A DNA stretch of 39,325 bases from Dehalococcoidia bacterium (GCA_004296805.1 SCVR01000015.1:1-39325), one strand, 5' to 3'. Counted from the first letter of the stretch, positions 19,433-28,262 are shown. The notes: generated by a model from the letters alone, not told the origin. Made by a program: numbers and translations.

Positions 19433-22006
19433 TCATAGGGCGTACACAGCTGGCTTGAACAGGCGCACCGCGGCGCCGCTGGCGTGGGACTTCACGACCC
19501 CGTTGACCGAGCGGGTCACGGTGAGGGTCTGCGGCGAGGAGGAGCCGGTGACGGCGGTGACGGTCATCCGTTCCCCGCCGATGACGATGTCGAAGGGCTG
19601 GTCGACCGCGGTCCACAGGTAGCTCGTGGCGATGTCGACGCCGGTCTCGGTGGTGTCGAGGGCCTCGTTGAGGGTGGTGCTCGACGAGGAGTAACGGGCC
19701 TCCCCGGGGCCGGTGGTGTCGCCGTAGACGGCGACATCCCACGGCGACGCGGGGGAACAGTTGGCCTCGATCTGCCAGTCGAACGGGGTGAGGGTCTCGG
19801 TCAGCCCCTGGGCGAGCTGGGCGGTGTCGTCGGGGGAGACCCAGGTCGGGAGGTTGGCCACGGTGATCTTGTCGCCGAGGTCGAGGCCCTCGGCCTGCAC
19901 GGTCTGCGTGGTCGTGGCGAGGGCGGTGGTGAACGTCACCGCCGCGGACCCCTCCCAGACCTGCACCGCGTCCACCCAGGCCAGGTCCCCGGCGGTCGGG
20001 GCCGGGGTCGGCCACACCTGGACTACGTGGCTCGTCGCCGTGGCGGTGAACGTCTTCGTGAACCGGGTGAACGCGTCCTTCGTGGTCATCGCCGACCCCC
20101 CACCGATGCCGGCGATCACCAGCGCGAGGCCCGGGTCGCCGGTCGGCACGTACCCGTACGCGGACACGGTGTAGGTGCGGCCGATGGTCAGGCCGGTGAC
20201 GGTGGTCTGTGCCAGCGGGAGCACGCCGCCGGTGCCCCACGCGATCCTGAGGGACTGGGTGCCGTCCTGGGCTCGCGTGTTGGACTGCGACAGGGTCGGC
20301 GGCACCGACCCGCCAGCCGACCAGTCGGCCACCGAGGTCTCCATCGACGCCTGATTCGCCGTCAGGTAGTTCCCGACCTCGCTGGTGAAGTTCGACCGGG
20401 CGAGGTTGACGCCGATGGCGGGGAACCGGGCCTCGTCGACGGTGCCGAGGTGCAGCCGCCAGCCCGCCTGATGGGGCAGCTGTGCGTCGTACGCCAGGTT
20501 GAGACTGACGCTGTCGTCGTAGCGGCCCACACCGTCCGGGGGGTCGTTGACGGACATGGAGCCGGTGGCGAGCTCGACGCGGGCCGATGCTCCACCGATC
20601 CGGGAGACCGTCACGTCGTTGCGGGTGGCCTGATCGTCCTCGGTCGGCTCGATCCGCGACAGATCCTGCGCGGAGTAGTCCACCTCGAGGGTGGCGTCCT
20701 GGCAGTACAGGTCGGCGCGCGTGCGGTAGGCCAGGCCGAGAGAGTCCCGCGGCTCGTAGAGGATCCCCCCGTCGGCAGCGGCCGCCTCACGCAGGAGGTC
20801 CAGCAGCGTCCGCGGCAGCTGGGACCCGACCGGGGCGGTGGCAGCGGAGGTCCCGACGATGGTGACCCCGACGCTCTCCTCGCCACACAGCCGCGTGACG
20901 CGGGCCCCCGCGGTCTCCCCGGCGTACGCGGCAAGCAGGTCAGCCATGTCGTCGATGTTGGTGACCTCGGACTGCACCCACACGTGCCCGAGCGCGACCT
21001 CGTCCTCGGCGGCGAAGCTGTTGGCGTGGTTCATGACGACGCTCTGGATCGCCCCCACGTTGTAGGTCCCGGCGAGCGCGGTCCCCGTCCCGGAGAACGT
21101 GGTGCCGGTCGTGGCGCCGACCTCGAGCGTCGAGACCGTCCAGTCGACGTCAGCCGTGCCATCGGAGGTCAGCTCGACCGAGACCAGGAGAAGCCGGCCT
21201 TCGACGTCGAAGGACAGGGCCCCTGAGGTCTCGGAGAACAGGATCGAGGCGTTGGACCCGGTCAGTGTCAGGGCGCCTGCGGTGTCGACGGTGAGCACCC
21301 ATTCGGCGGTCGCGTCGGTGAAGTGGCACAGCCGCAGTGTCGACGCGACGCCCGCTTCGGGGACCGCGAGCAGGAACCGGATCTGCGCCTCGTTGGTGCC
21401 GACGTAGGCCGCCACGGGCCCGGTCCAGGTCACCACCCCGGCCGCGGTGGGGATCGGCTCGGATGCCTCGAACCCGTCGAAGCTGGCAGCCTCCACCGAG
21501 CCGTTGAGCGTCATCGCCGGCTTCCCGGGTAGCGCGGAGGCGAGCTGGGTGGCGCCCTCGCCGTCCTCACACGGCCAGTACGCCACCAAAGACGGCAGGC
21601 CAGGCACGCCGCGGCGCAGCGCCGACTGCAGGAACGCCTGGCCCTGCCCCAGCCGCCGCATGATCCCGGAGGCCGTCACCGACACCCACACATCGCTGCC
21701 GGAGCGCTCCGAGAGCGGCGGCCAGGCAGGCACCTCACCGGTGAACCGAACACCGCCGTTGACCGAGACCCGCAGAGGCGTGTTCCGGCCCAGCAGTCCG
21801 TAGTAGGCGCCGGTCGGGTTCCGCGGCGAGTAGTTCCCCGACCTGTTGTCGAGCGTCACGCTGCACGTCGACGGGCCGGCCCGCGAGGACTCGTTCGGCC
21901 GGCCCCGTTTGATCTTGATCGGGTCCCGCTGCAGCACGTCGGCAGACACGTCGGTCCAGACACCGTCGATCTGCAGCTCGGTGGTGATGTCGAGGGGGAA
22001 CGTCAT
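19433..22006 (-). CDS. Large minor tail protein (tail hub/tip-like)
   Basis: The start is set at ATG 22006 (ATGA overlap with the tape measure stop), giving about 857 residues. The N-terminus (residues 1-90, DITTELQIDGVWTDVSADV, then CSVTLDNRSGNYSP) matches the minor tail proteins that follow tape measure genes in actinophages. A concanavalin-like region with VAYWPCEDGEG and a carbohydrate-binding-like beta-sandwich (QSLRIAWGTGG, then SAYGYVPTGDPG) follow. The C-terminal domain ends GVVKSHASGAAVRLFKP. It probably forms the tail tip and contacts the cell surface. Confidence 0.85.
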   Translation of the reverse strand: MTFPLDITTELQIDGVWTDVSADVLQRDPIKIKRGRPNESSRAGPSTCSVTLDNRSGNYSPRNPTGAYYGLLGRNTPLRVSVNGGVRFTGEVPAWPPLSERSGSDVWVSVTASGIMRRLGQGQAFLQSALRRGVPGLPSLVAYWPCEDGEGATQLASALPGKPAMTLNGSVEAASFDGFEASEPIPTAAGVVTWTGPVAAYVGTNEAQIRFLLAVPEAGVASTLRLCHFTDATAEWVLTVDTAGALTLTGSNASILFSETSGALSFDVEGRLLLVSVELTSDGTADVDWTVSTLEVGATTGTTFSGTGTALAGTYNVGAIQSVVMNHANSFAAEDEVALGHVWVQSEVTNIDDMADLLAAYAGETAGARVTRLCGEESVGVTIVGTSAATAPVGSQLPRTLLDLLREAAAADGGILYEPRDSLGLAYRTRADLYCQDATLEVDYSAQDLSRIEPTEDDQATRNDVTVSRIGGASARVELATGSMSVNDPPDGVGRYDDSVSLNLAYDAQLPHQAGWRLHLGTVDEARFPAIGVNLARSNFTSEVGNYLTANQASMETSVADWSAGGSVPPTLSQSNTRAQDGTQSLRIAWGTGGVLPLAQTTVTGLTIGRTYTVSAYGYVPTGDPGLALVIAGIGGGSAMTTKDAFTRFTKTFTATATSHVVQVWPTPAPTAGDLAWVDAVQVWEGSAAVTFTTALATTTQTVQAEGLDLGDKITVANLPTWVSPDDTAQLAQGLTETLTPFDWQIEANCSPASPWDVAVYGDTTGPGEARYSSSSTTLNEALDTTETGVDIATSYLWTAVDQPFDIVIGGERMTVTAVTGSSSPQTLTVTRSVNGVVKSHASGAAVRLFKPAVYAL

Positions 22007-23622
22007 GTGCCGAGCACCACCTGGACGTCGCCACCCTGGACCCGGATCGCGCCACGCAGCAGCTCGAGGAGGAAGTCGTCGATCCGGGACCCGGAGGACC
22101 GCAGCTCGAGCACCACGCGGCCGCCACCGCCGCGGCCGCCGGCGAGCATGGCCTCGCTGGTGCCGTTGGGGATGACCGTGGACCCCTGGGGGAGCCTGAC
22201 GAGCTCGCGGCCACGCTCGCCGACGATCGCGAGGCCACCGTGGATGCCTCCGCGGGCCATCGAGGGGATGTGGAACGAGTTCCCACCGACACCGGGCACC
22301 CAGTCGGGAATGGTGAACCCGAACCCGCCGACTGTGGCGTTCCACATCGACTTCACCGCGGTGAAAGCGGTCGTGAACGGGGAGGAGATCATGCTGGCGA
22401 GGCCCTTGAACGCTGCCTCGATGTCCCCCGGCACGCCCTTGAAGAACTCGACGATCTTGTTCTTGTTCTTCGAGATCGCCAGCACCGCGAGACCGAAGGG
22501 GCCGGTCAGGATCGCCAGCAGCAGAGGCCAGTTCTGCTTCACCCAGTTGAACGCGAACGCCGCGGCAGCCTGCACAGCCCGGAACGCGCCGTCGACGATG
22601 TTCCGGAAGGTCTCGGAGTTCTTGTAGGCCACGATCAGGATCGCGACCAGGGCGACGATGGCCGCTACGACCAGGCCGATGGGGTTCATGGCCAGCGCGA
22701 GGTTCAGGAGCCGCTGCGCGCCGGCCCAGACGGTGGTGGCAGCGGTCACCACCGTGGTGGCGGCCGCGTAGGCCGTCATCGCCACGTGCACGGTGATGAT
22801 GGCCACCCCCAGGGCAGCGAGTACCCCGGCGACGATCATCACCACGTTGGTGTGCTCGGCCATGAACCCGGTCGCGGTCTGCACGATCGACACCAGGGTG
22901 TCCATCAGGGGCAGCAGCCCGGTGCCGAGGGACTCCTGGAGGTTCTCGAAGGCGATACCCATCGCCTCGCCGCTGGTCTTGCTGGCCTCCGCGGAGCCGG
23001 CGAACTTCTCCTCGACCTTGGACAGGATGGCGTCCTGTGCCTCGCCGAGCTGGTTCGACTCGACCAGGGCCTTGATCCGGTCTTCCTCGGCCTCGGTGAA
23101 CTCGACGCCGGCCTTCTTCAGCTTCCCGAGGTTGTCGATCGGGTTCTGCAGCATCTGGCCGAGCTTGTTCGCGTTCTGCTCGGCGGACCCGAAGCCCTTC
23201 GCGGCCATGTCCTGGGCGGCCACCGTGGCCCGGTCGAAGGCGCCGCCGGCCTCGTCGGCTGTCGCCGCGACGGCCTTGTACGTGCCCAGCTTGGCCTGGG
23301 TGAGCTTGATGACCTCCCCGTCGATCGCGAGCTGCCGCTCGAGCTGGTCGGCGTACGCCGCGGCCCGGTCGACCGCGTCGCCGTAGCCGGCGTTCTCGAG
23401 CGAGTTCGCCAGCTGGTCCTGCGCGATCTTGGCCTCTTCAGCCTTCCCGGCCACCATGAACGCGCCACCGGCCATCGCGGTCAGCCCGACAGCGGCGATC
23501 CCGGCGGCCTTGCCGACCTTCGACCCGAACGAGGAGGCAGACTTGTCGGCGGAGTCGAACCCTTCCTTGGTCTCGTCCTTCGACTTGACCGCGATCTCGA
23601 CGACGTTCCCACCGAATCCCAT
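22003..23622 (-). CDS. Tape measure protein
   Basis: The 539-residue protein begins with MGFGGNVVEIAVKSKDETK and has long Ala-rich helices (residues 60-250), a hydrophobic membrane-active middle (VMIVAGVLAALGVAIITVHV, then IGLVVAAIVALVAILIVAY) and a C-terminal segment with GGIHGGLAIVGERGRELVRL, the tape-measure motif. It is short for a siphovirus tape measure; a common rule of thumb of about 0.15 nm per residue would give a tail of roughly 80 nm. It follows the tail chaperones directly. Confidence 0.92.
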   Translation of the reverse strand: MGFGGNVVEIAVKSKDETKEGFDSADKSASSFGSKVGKAAGIAAVGLTAMAGGAFMVAGKAEEAKIAQDQLANSLENAGYGDAVDRAAAYADQLERQLAIDGEVIKLTQAKLGTYKAVAATADEAGGAFDRATVAAQDMAAKGFGSAEQNANKLGQMLQNPIDNLGKLKKAGVEFTEAEEDRIKALVESNQLGEAQDAILSKVEEKFAGSAEASKTSGEAMGIAFENLQESLGTGLLPLMDTLVSIVQTATGFMAEHTNVVMIVAGVLAALGVAIITVHVAMTAYAAATTVVTAATTVWAGAQRLLNLALAMNPIGLVVAAIVALVAILIVAYKNSETFRNIVDGAFRAVQAAAAFAFNWVKQNWPLLLAILTGPFGLAVLAISKNKNKIVEFFKGVPGDIEAAFKGLASMISSPFTTAFTAVKSMWNATVGGFGFTIPDWVPGVGGNSFHIPSMARGGIHGGLAIVGERGRELVRLPQGSTVIPNGTSEAMLAGGRGGGGRVVLELRSSGSRIDDFLLELLRGAIRVQGGDVQVVLGT

Positions 23623-23625
23623 CTG

Positions 23626-24191
23626 CTACACCTCCTCCTCCGGTTGTGGGGTCCGTCCCAGGTCCTCGATCGCCAGCAGACGCACCATCGACGCGTCCTC
23701 GGCCATCAGCTGACTAGGGAGGCACCCGAATCGCTCGCAGTTCCTGAGGACGAACTCGGCCCACTCGAGCTCTGGGGGCTTGGCGACAACGGCTCCATCG
23801 GCAGTGACCCCTCCAGGGACGGCCTTCCACTGCTCGATGGCTGCGGTAAAGGGGTCCCGGCAGCCTGGACCCCCTCGAGCCAGGCCTGAACGATCCTCAT
23901 CACGAACCCGAGGTCCTGCGACTGCAGTCCTTCGGCGGTGGCCGGGATGGGGGTGTCGTCGTCGTTCTCGAGGTTCCACTCGACCAGGTGCTCGGCGAAG
24001 CCGCTGAAGAAGTCCGACACCAGGCCGAGCTCGGCCGGGGTCAGCTGGTCGGCGCGTTTCCCCGTGAGCGGGGCCATCTTCATGGCCTTCTCGAGGAACC
24101 CCAGCGGCGGGGCGTACGCCGACACCTCGAGCCCCTCGAGGTCGCCGTCGAAGACCAGCTTGTAGATGGTCCGCTGGACCTTGAACCCCAT
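23626..24191 (-). CDS. Tail assembly chaperone gpG and frameshifted gpGT
   Basis: The zero frame from ATG 24191 ends at 23706, giving a protein of about 161 residues with a Ser/Pro-rich tail. A canonical -1 slippery heptamer C CCT TTA (minus strand, 23847-23853) sits over the overlap. Shifting there continues in a frame that encodes a coherent domain (DPFTAAIEQWKAVPGG, then ELEWAEFVLRNCERFGC) and ends at 23626, for a fusion of about 189 residues. This is the conserved G/GT arrangement, placed between the tail-tube genes and the tape measure. The chaperone function follows from the position. Confidence 0.88.
23847..23853 (-). promoter_or_regulatory. Programmed -1 frameshift slippery site
   Basis: The sequence C CCT TTA read on the minus strand, in the zero frame of the tail chaperone gene, allows both tRNAs to re-pair at CCC and TTT after a one-base backward slip. 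The downstream -1 frame stays open to 23626. Confidence 0.85.
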
Positions 24192-24194
24192 GCG

Positions 24195-24602
24195 TCAGGC
24201 CCAGGTGGGCACGGTGCCGTCGGCGAGGACGCCCGGCGCCGAGAAGGTCAGCGCACCGTCTGCGCCCCTGGTGAGGGCGTAGTCGGTGAACACGCACTCG
24301 TTGGGCAGGGTCTGCCCGGACACGGCGAGCGTCACCGTCCTGTTGACCGACGTCGACGGGACGGTCTTGAACACGTCGTGCGACATGTTCGCGGCGTCGT
24401 TGAACACCCCGGACAGCTCGATCGAGAAGTCGGCGAGCAGCAGCAGCCGCTCCATGGCCGACTTGTCGACACCGGTCACGTCCTGCACCCCGCGGGGGGT
24501 CGCGAACGAGAAGTTCGTGATGTCGTTCTTGATCGCCCGCGCGGTGCCGCCCGAGTCGTCGACGCTCAGCGTCGTCCAACCGAGCCCGGTCTCCTTGGCC
24601 AT
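24195..24602 (-). CDS. Tail tube protein paralogue (short)
   Basis: The 135-residue protein starts AKETGLGWTTLSVDDSGG and has the segment RGVQDVTGVDKSAMERLLL, followed by DFSIELSGVFNDA. That segment aligns with the tail tube protein at 25061-25798 (RGVTDVTGIDKSAFERLLL, DGSIEFSSWFN). The product is the tube domain without the C-terminal extension. It sits immediately upstream of the tail chaperones, the usual site for the major tail protein, so this copy may be the tube and the longer one its decorated or accessory version. Confidence 0.82.
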   Translation of the reverse strand: MAKETGLGWTTLSVDDSGGTARAIKNDITNFSFATPRGVQDVTGVDKSAMERLLLLADFSIELSGVFNDAANMSHDVFKTVPSTSVNRTVTLAVSGQTLPNECVFTDYALTRGADGALTFSAPGVLADGTVPTWA

Positions 24603-24605
24603 GGT

Positions 24606-25061
24606 CTAGCCCCTTTCCCTTCTGTCGGCGAGCCGCTCTTGGTGCTCGCCGAAGTCGTCGACCCACGTCTGGGGGTCGTTGTGGATCCGCGGCTTGGTGC
24701 CGCGGGGGTTGCCTCGGTGGTCGCCGTCGCGTACGACGTAGATCTCGGGTCGGTCGACACGGGCCACGTGCTGGTCGCCGAGGAAGCAGGCCTGTCCGGC
24801 CTCGAACGTGAACGTCGTCATCGCCGCCTCGCGGACCTCGGTGTACCGGCGGCGGGCCTGGTTGCGGATGTAGTAGGCCTGCGCCTGGCCGAGCTCGGTC
24901 GACTCGTCGACGCGGGTCTGCCACCCGTGGAGGTAGTTCGGGCAGTCGACGTCGGCGCAGGTGGCGGCCCGCCAGTGCGTGTCCTTCGGCGCCACGATGG
25001 AGTAGGTCTTCATGTGCTGCGCCGGGAGGGCCGGGGCGAGACGGAACGGCTGCCGCTGCAT
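24606..25061 (-). CDS. Hypothetical structural-module protein
   Basis: ATG 25061 overlaps the upstream stop (TGATG). ATG 25013 is an alternative start. The 151-residue protein has KDTHWRAATCADVDCPNYLHGW and, later, an aromatic beta region (TFTFEAGQACFLGDQHVARVDR, interrupted by charged residues) and EIYVVRDGDH. This type is common in actinophage structural operons between tail genes. The function is unknown. It separates the two tail-tube paralogues. Confidence 0.75.
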   Translation of the reverse strand: MQRQPFRLAPALPAQHMKTYSIVAPKDTHWRAATCADVDCPNYLHGWQTRVDESTELGQAQAYYIRNQARRRYTEVREAAMTTFTFEAGQACFLGDQHVARVDRPEIYVVRDGDHRGNPRGTKPRIHNDPQTWVDDFGEHQERLADRRERG

Positions 25062-25798
25062 CAGAACACCACCGACGTGGTGTTCCGCACGAACATCACC
25101 GCGAACACTGCGCTGGTGAACGTCCCGGAGGTGGCCACCCGGACGTAGCGGCGGACGGTGGCGTCACGTGCGCCCTCGAGCCGCTGGCTGGTGACCCCGG
25201 TGGCGGCGGTGAACGCGCCGCCGGTGATGGCCGCGAACGACGAATTGTCGGCCGAGTCCTGCAGGGTCACGGTCACTGAGGTGCCGGTGAACGAGAACAC
25301 GTGGAGGTAGGCCTGCCACCCGAACGCGGTCGACACGTCGGTGTGGTCCACGCCGGTGCCGTTGGTGGCGGTGGTGTCGGTCCTCTTCCCGGCGGTGAGC
25401 TGTCGGCCCCACTCGAGGCCGTACCCGTTGGCCTGCGCCGACGTGTTGAAGCTGAACGCCCCGTCGGCGGCGCGGGTGCCGTCGTAGTTGATCTGCTTCG
25501 CGACCATGGCGGCGGCCGGGTTCCCGAGGGTGGTGCCGCGGCAGTAGGTGAGGATCTGGTCCGTCGTCGGGAGGTCCTCGAGCCGGTCGTGGGCCTGGCC
25601 GGCCGACGGGTTGAACCACGAGCTGAACTCGATGCTGCCGTCCTTGCCCAGCAGCAACCGCTCGAACGCCGACTTGTCGATCCCGGTGACGTCGGTGACA
25701 CCGCGAGGGCCGGCGATGCTGGACAGGGACCCGATGTCCCCGGACACGTCGTAGCCGGCGATGTAGAGGTTGTCACCCAACCCGGACTGCTTGGCCAT
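25061..25798 (-). CDS. Major tail (tube) protein, long paralogue
   Basis: The 245-residue protein has GLGDNLYIAGYDVSGDIGSL and the tube-domain motif RGVTDVTGIDKSAFERLLL, matching the gene at 24195-24602. Residues about 150-245 form an extra beta-sandwich-like domain (HVFSFTGTSVTVTLQDSADN, then RYVRVATSGTFTSAVFAVMF), as in tail proteins with Ig-like or carbohydrate-binding additions. It is next to the tail-terminator-like gene. Either paralogue could form the main tube. Confidence 0.83.
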   Translation of the reverse strand: MAKQSGLGDNLYIAGYDVSGDIGSLSSIAGPRGVTDVTGIDKSAFERLLLGKDGSIEFSSWFNPSAGQAHDRLEDLPTTDQILTYCRGTTLGNPAAAMVAKQINYDGTRAADGAFSFNTSAQANGYGLEWGRQLTAGKRTDTTATNGTGVDHTDVSTAFGWQAYLHVFSFTGTSVTVTLQDSADNSSFAAITGGAFTAATGVTSQRLEGARDATVRRYVRVATSGTFTSAVFAVMFVRNTTSVVF

Positions 25799-26259
25799 TA
25801 GGGCACCTGCTCCCAGACGTTGTTGAGGACGAGGGGGACCGTGAGGGTCATGACCCGAAAGAGCTTGTTGTCCTGCGACAGGTAGCCGGCCTCCGCCGCG
25901 AGGGTGGTGCCGAACTGGCCGAGGACGTCGACCTCAGCGACCAGGCCGCCGAGGGTGAAGTCCCCGCTGTACGCCGACATGAGCGCATCGACCGCGGCCA
26001 CGACGTTGGGGTCAATCGCGTCCTGCGGCTCCTGCAGCATGTTGGAGTACACGCGGAGGTTGACCAGCAGCAGCGCCGACGTCGCAGCGAGCCCCGACCG
26101 CCGCGCGATCGGTGCCAGCCGCTGCACCCACACAGCGGCGGTCAGGCCGTTCCCGGGGGCGTTCTTCGGTTCGTGGGTGTTGACGCGCTCGAAGTGGCCG
26201 GAGCTGGCGGCATGGGACTCGACGGCCGACAGGATCCCGACGGTGTCGATGGCTGCCAT
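25798..26259 (-). CDS. Tail terminator-like protein
   Basis: The start is set at ATG 26259 (TGATG overlap; GTG 26262 is the alternative). The 153-residue protein has NGLTAAVWVQRLAPIARRSG, ATSALLLVNLRVYSNM and a C-terminal strand pair (LFRVMTLTVPLVLNNVWEQ). This layout is shared with the tail-completion or terminator proteins found just before the major tail gene in actinophages. The call is based on position and size. Confidence 0.68.
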   Translation of the reverse strand: MAAIDTVGILSAVESHAASSGHFERVNTHEPKNAPGNGLTAAVWVQRLAPIARRSGLAATSALLLVNLRVYSNMLQEPQDAIDPNVVAAVDALMSAYSGDFTLGGLVAEVDVLGQFGTTLAAEAGYLSQDNKLFRVMTLTVPLVLNNVWEQVP

Positions 26260-26678
26260 CACTCATCACCTCGTCGCACAGTGCCCTTGCCGTCGAACTT
26301 GAAGTGGCAAGTCGTGCACAGGCGAACGTAGTCGGCGGGGTCCACGCTGTACGGCTTCTGTCCGCTGTCGTGGCCGGGGCCGGTGTACGCCCACTCGTAC
26401 CGGGCGGCTGAGGTCGTCCCGCAGTGCTCGCAGCGAGAGGGAGTTCCCAGTGCAACGCGGACCCGATGGTGCGCGGCACCGTAGCCGACGTCGTCGCCCT
26501 TCAACGCCTGCACAGAGTTGCGAATCTTCGCGCGGGTCTGGTCGTCCCGGGTCTTGCCCTTCCAGGGCGTCGGGATGCGGGCATCCTCTGCTCGGGTCTT
26601 TCCTGCATTCCATGCTGGCCGGCCTCGCAGCTTGGCCTTCTGCTCTTCGGTCCACTTCTGGCCCTTGGGGTACGGCAT
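26259..26678 (-). CDS. HNH homing endonuclease with NUMOD3 motifs
   Basis: The 139-residue protein begins PYPKGQKWTEEQKAKLRGR and has two NUMOD3-like repeats (RPAWNAGKTRAED, then PWKGKTRDDQTRAKI), a DNA-binding module of homing endonucleases. The second half is an HNH domain: SRCEHCGTT, WAYTGPGHDSGQKPY, then DYVRLCTTCHFKFDGKG. It is a free-standing gene spliced into the late operon between head-tail connector genes, with start and stop overlapping its neighbours. It is likely a mobile, non-structural gene. Confidence 0.85.
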   Translation of the reverse strand: MPYPKGQKWTEEQKAKLRGRPAWNAGKTRAEDARIPTPWKGKTRDDQTRAKIRNSVQALKGDDVGYGAAHHRVRVALGTPSRCEHCGTTSAARYEWAYTGPGHDSGQKPYSVDPADYVRLCTTCHFKFDGKGTVRRGDE

Positions 26679-27070
26679 CAGCTGCCCCCCATTCGGTCCA
26701 GGTAGGGGCGGATCTTGCTCTCGGCTATGTCAGGCGCCCGGCCTTGCAGCCACTGCACGGTCTTCCGGAACACGGAGTACCCGCGGAATCGGGACTTCTG
26801 GTTCCGCGACGACACGCCCTCGAGCCACGGGCCGTAGACGACGCCGCCGTCGGTGATCGTGGCCTCGTTCTGGGCGAGGTCGGTCACCACGCTCGAGGAG
26901 TAGTGGCCGGTGGGGTTCTGCAGCACCTGGCCGAGCCGAGACTGGATCTCGTTGACGCCGGCCTGCGCGATCTCGCGGTTCGCCTCCTCGACGTACGCCG
27001 CCGCGGCAGCCGCTGCGCGGCCGTCGAACACGGGCCCCGTGGCGGTGGTCGTGACAGCGAGCTCGGTCAT
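26678..27070 (-). CDS. Head-tail connector / tail-completion protein
   Basis: The start is set at ATG 27070 (ATGA overlap). The 130-residue protein has an Ala-rich helix (FDGRAAAAAAAYVEEANREI), QSRLGQVLQNPTGHYSSSV and a GGVVYGPWLEGVSSRNQKS motif. This motif is typical of the gp10-like connector or minor capsid proteins of siphoviruses. It lies upstream of the terminator-like gene, with an HNH gene in between. Confidence 0.72.
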   Translation of the reverse strand: MTELAVTTTATGPVFDGRAAAAAAAYVEEANREIAQAGVNEIQSRLGQVLQNPTGHYSSSVVTDLAQNEATITDGGVVYGPWLEGVSSRNQKSRFRGYSVFRKTVQWLQGRAPDIAESKIRPYLDRMGGS

Positions 27071-27219
27071 GACGGCTTCACCTTCAGGAGGTGGATCGGG
27101 CCGTCGCAGGTCCGGCAGATCATGAACCCGTTCTTCAGGTAGCGGGGCTGCCTGCAGCCGCGGCAGTAGACGGCGCCGGGGTCGCCGATGGGGTAGGCGC
27201 TGTCGAGCGCCTCGGCCAT
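27067..27219 (-). CDS. Small zinc-ribbon protein (50 residues)
   Basis: The start is ATG 27219 (or GTG 27222), overlapping the stop of the large connector gene (TGATG). Two CxxC pairs (YCRGCRQPRYL and ICRTCDGPIHL) form a complete zinc ribbon and little else. It sits within the head-tail connector genes. Small ribbon proteins are frequent here in actinophages, and their function is unknown. Confidence 0.75.
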   Translation of the reverse strand: MAEALDSAYPIGDPGAVYCRGCRQPRYLKNGFMICRTCDGPIHLLKVKPS

Positions 27220-28262
27220 CACACTGCCGCCGTCCGTGAGCGGCGGCCGAACTGCCGGCGCACCTCGGTGCGGAGGCCCGGCAGGTCGGCGCCAGACGCC
27301 GCCCGCTCGGACTCCCCCGAGCCCACGCTGCGACCCCACCCGGCCTGCTCCTGCAGCAGTGTGTTGATGGCCTCCGCGATGCACAGCGTCCGGATGGGGC
27401 CCGGCACCACATGCCGGCTGATCGTCGCCCCTGTGGTGTGCGCGGCAAGCGTGGTGCCCAGCTGAGCCCGGTCGATGTCGATCCCGGTCAACGCGTAGAT
27501 GTCGGCGCCGCTGGTGTGCGCGGCGAGGACCGACCCGTCCCAGGCCCGCTTCACCGTGAGGTTGTTCCCGGCGATGTCGACCACCAGCATCCGCTCGGAC
27601 TCGACGAGCAGGATCTGGCCGACGAGGAACGCCGCGCCGTTGGTGACGGCGACCGTGACCCCGGAGACGGACGCGGCCAGGTCGGCCTGCAGGTTCTGGG
27701 TGGTGTCGACCATGGTCCGGTCGGTGACGATCACCCGTTCGTTGTCGATGGTGAGGATGTCGCCGATGCCGACGTTGCGGGTCCACGACACCGACGCCGT
27801 GTCGGTGGTGTCCGCGTCGAGGTTGGACGACAGCGACCCGACGGTCTCCGAGGTCGCCTGGTAGCCGAACACGCCGGCGATGGCGATGGCCCGCTGGTGG
27901 GTGTCCCCGGAGGAGAACGCCGCCGACGAGGCGAGGTCGATCTCGACGTGGGTGAACGGGGGCCCGGAGTTCGCCGGCTCGAGGAAGTAGTCGGTCGAGG
28001 CGATGGCCTCGCCGGCCACGGTCAGGGTGGTGACCGAGATCAGCTCGTCGGCGTTGAGCCACAGCCGCCACGGCCGCGAGCTGTTCCGGTCGGGCCAGTC
28101 GAAGTAGCGGGTCGCGGTCGTGGGGTAGAAGCGGCGGAGGGTCAGGGACTCGATGGCCCTCGACGCGGTCTCGATGGCCCGGTCGACCTGGGCGTTGCTC
28201 CGAGCGGTCTCGGCGCTGTCGAGGGCGCTCTTGACGTCCTCACGGGTGCAGTAAACAACCAC
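27219..28262 (-). CDS. Head-tail connector (gp6-like) with extra beta domains
   Basis: Starts at GTG 28262, with a purine-rich site upstream. The first 60 residues (CTREDVKSALDSAETARS, then RAIETASRAIESLTLRRFYP) are the helical gp6-type connector signature. The protein is long at 347 residues: a middle section with repeated beta segments (NVGIGDILTIDNERVIVTDR, then AAFLVGQILLVESERMLVVD) looks like inserted barrels seen in large actinophage connectors. It is the first gene behind the promoter at 28344-28372. Confidence 0.8.
   Translation of the reverse strand: MVVYCTREDVKSALDSAETARSNAQVDRAIETASRAIESLTLRRFYPTTATRYFDWPDRNSSRPWRLWLNADELISVTTLTVAGEAIASTDYFLEPANSGPPFTHVEIDLASSAAFSSGDTHQRAIAIAGVFGYQATSETVGSLSSNLDADTTDTASVSWTRNVGIGDILTIDNERVIVTDRTMVDTTQNLQADLAASVSGVTVAVTNGAAFLVGQILLVESERMLVVDIAGNNLTVKRAWDGSVLAAHTSGADIYALTGIDIDRAQLGTTLAAHTTGATISRHVVPGPIRTLCIAEAINTLLQEQAGWGRSVGSGESERAASGADLPGLRTEVRRQFGRRSRTAAV

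Noticed and set aside
19484-21226. Long rightward frame opposite the minor tail protein
   Set aside because: High-GC mirror frame with biased Arg/Gly/Val content; no ribosome site and no domain.
22240-23889. Long rightward frame opposite the tape measure gene
   Set aside because: Antisense shadow of the tape measure protein with low-complexity composition.
23626-24924. A single long leftward frame of 432 codons across the tail chaperone region
   Set aside because: Only its last about 75 codons are meaningful, reached by -1 frameshift; the rest is out-of-frame translation of other genes.
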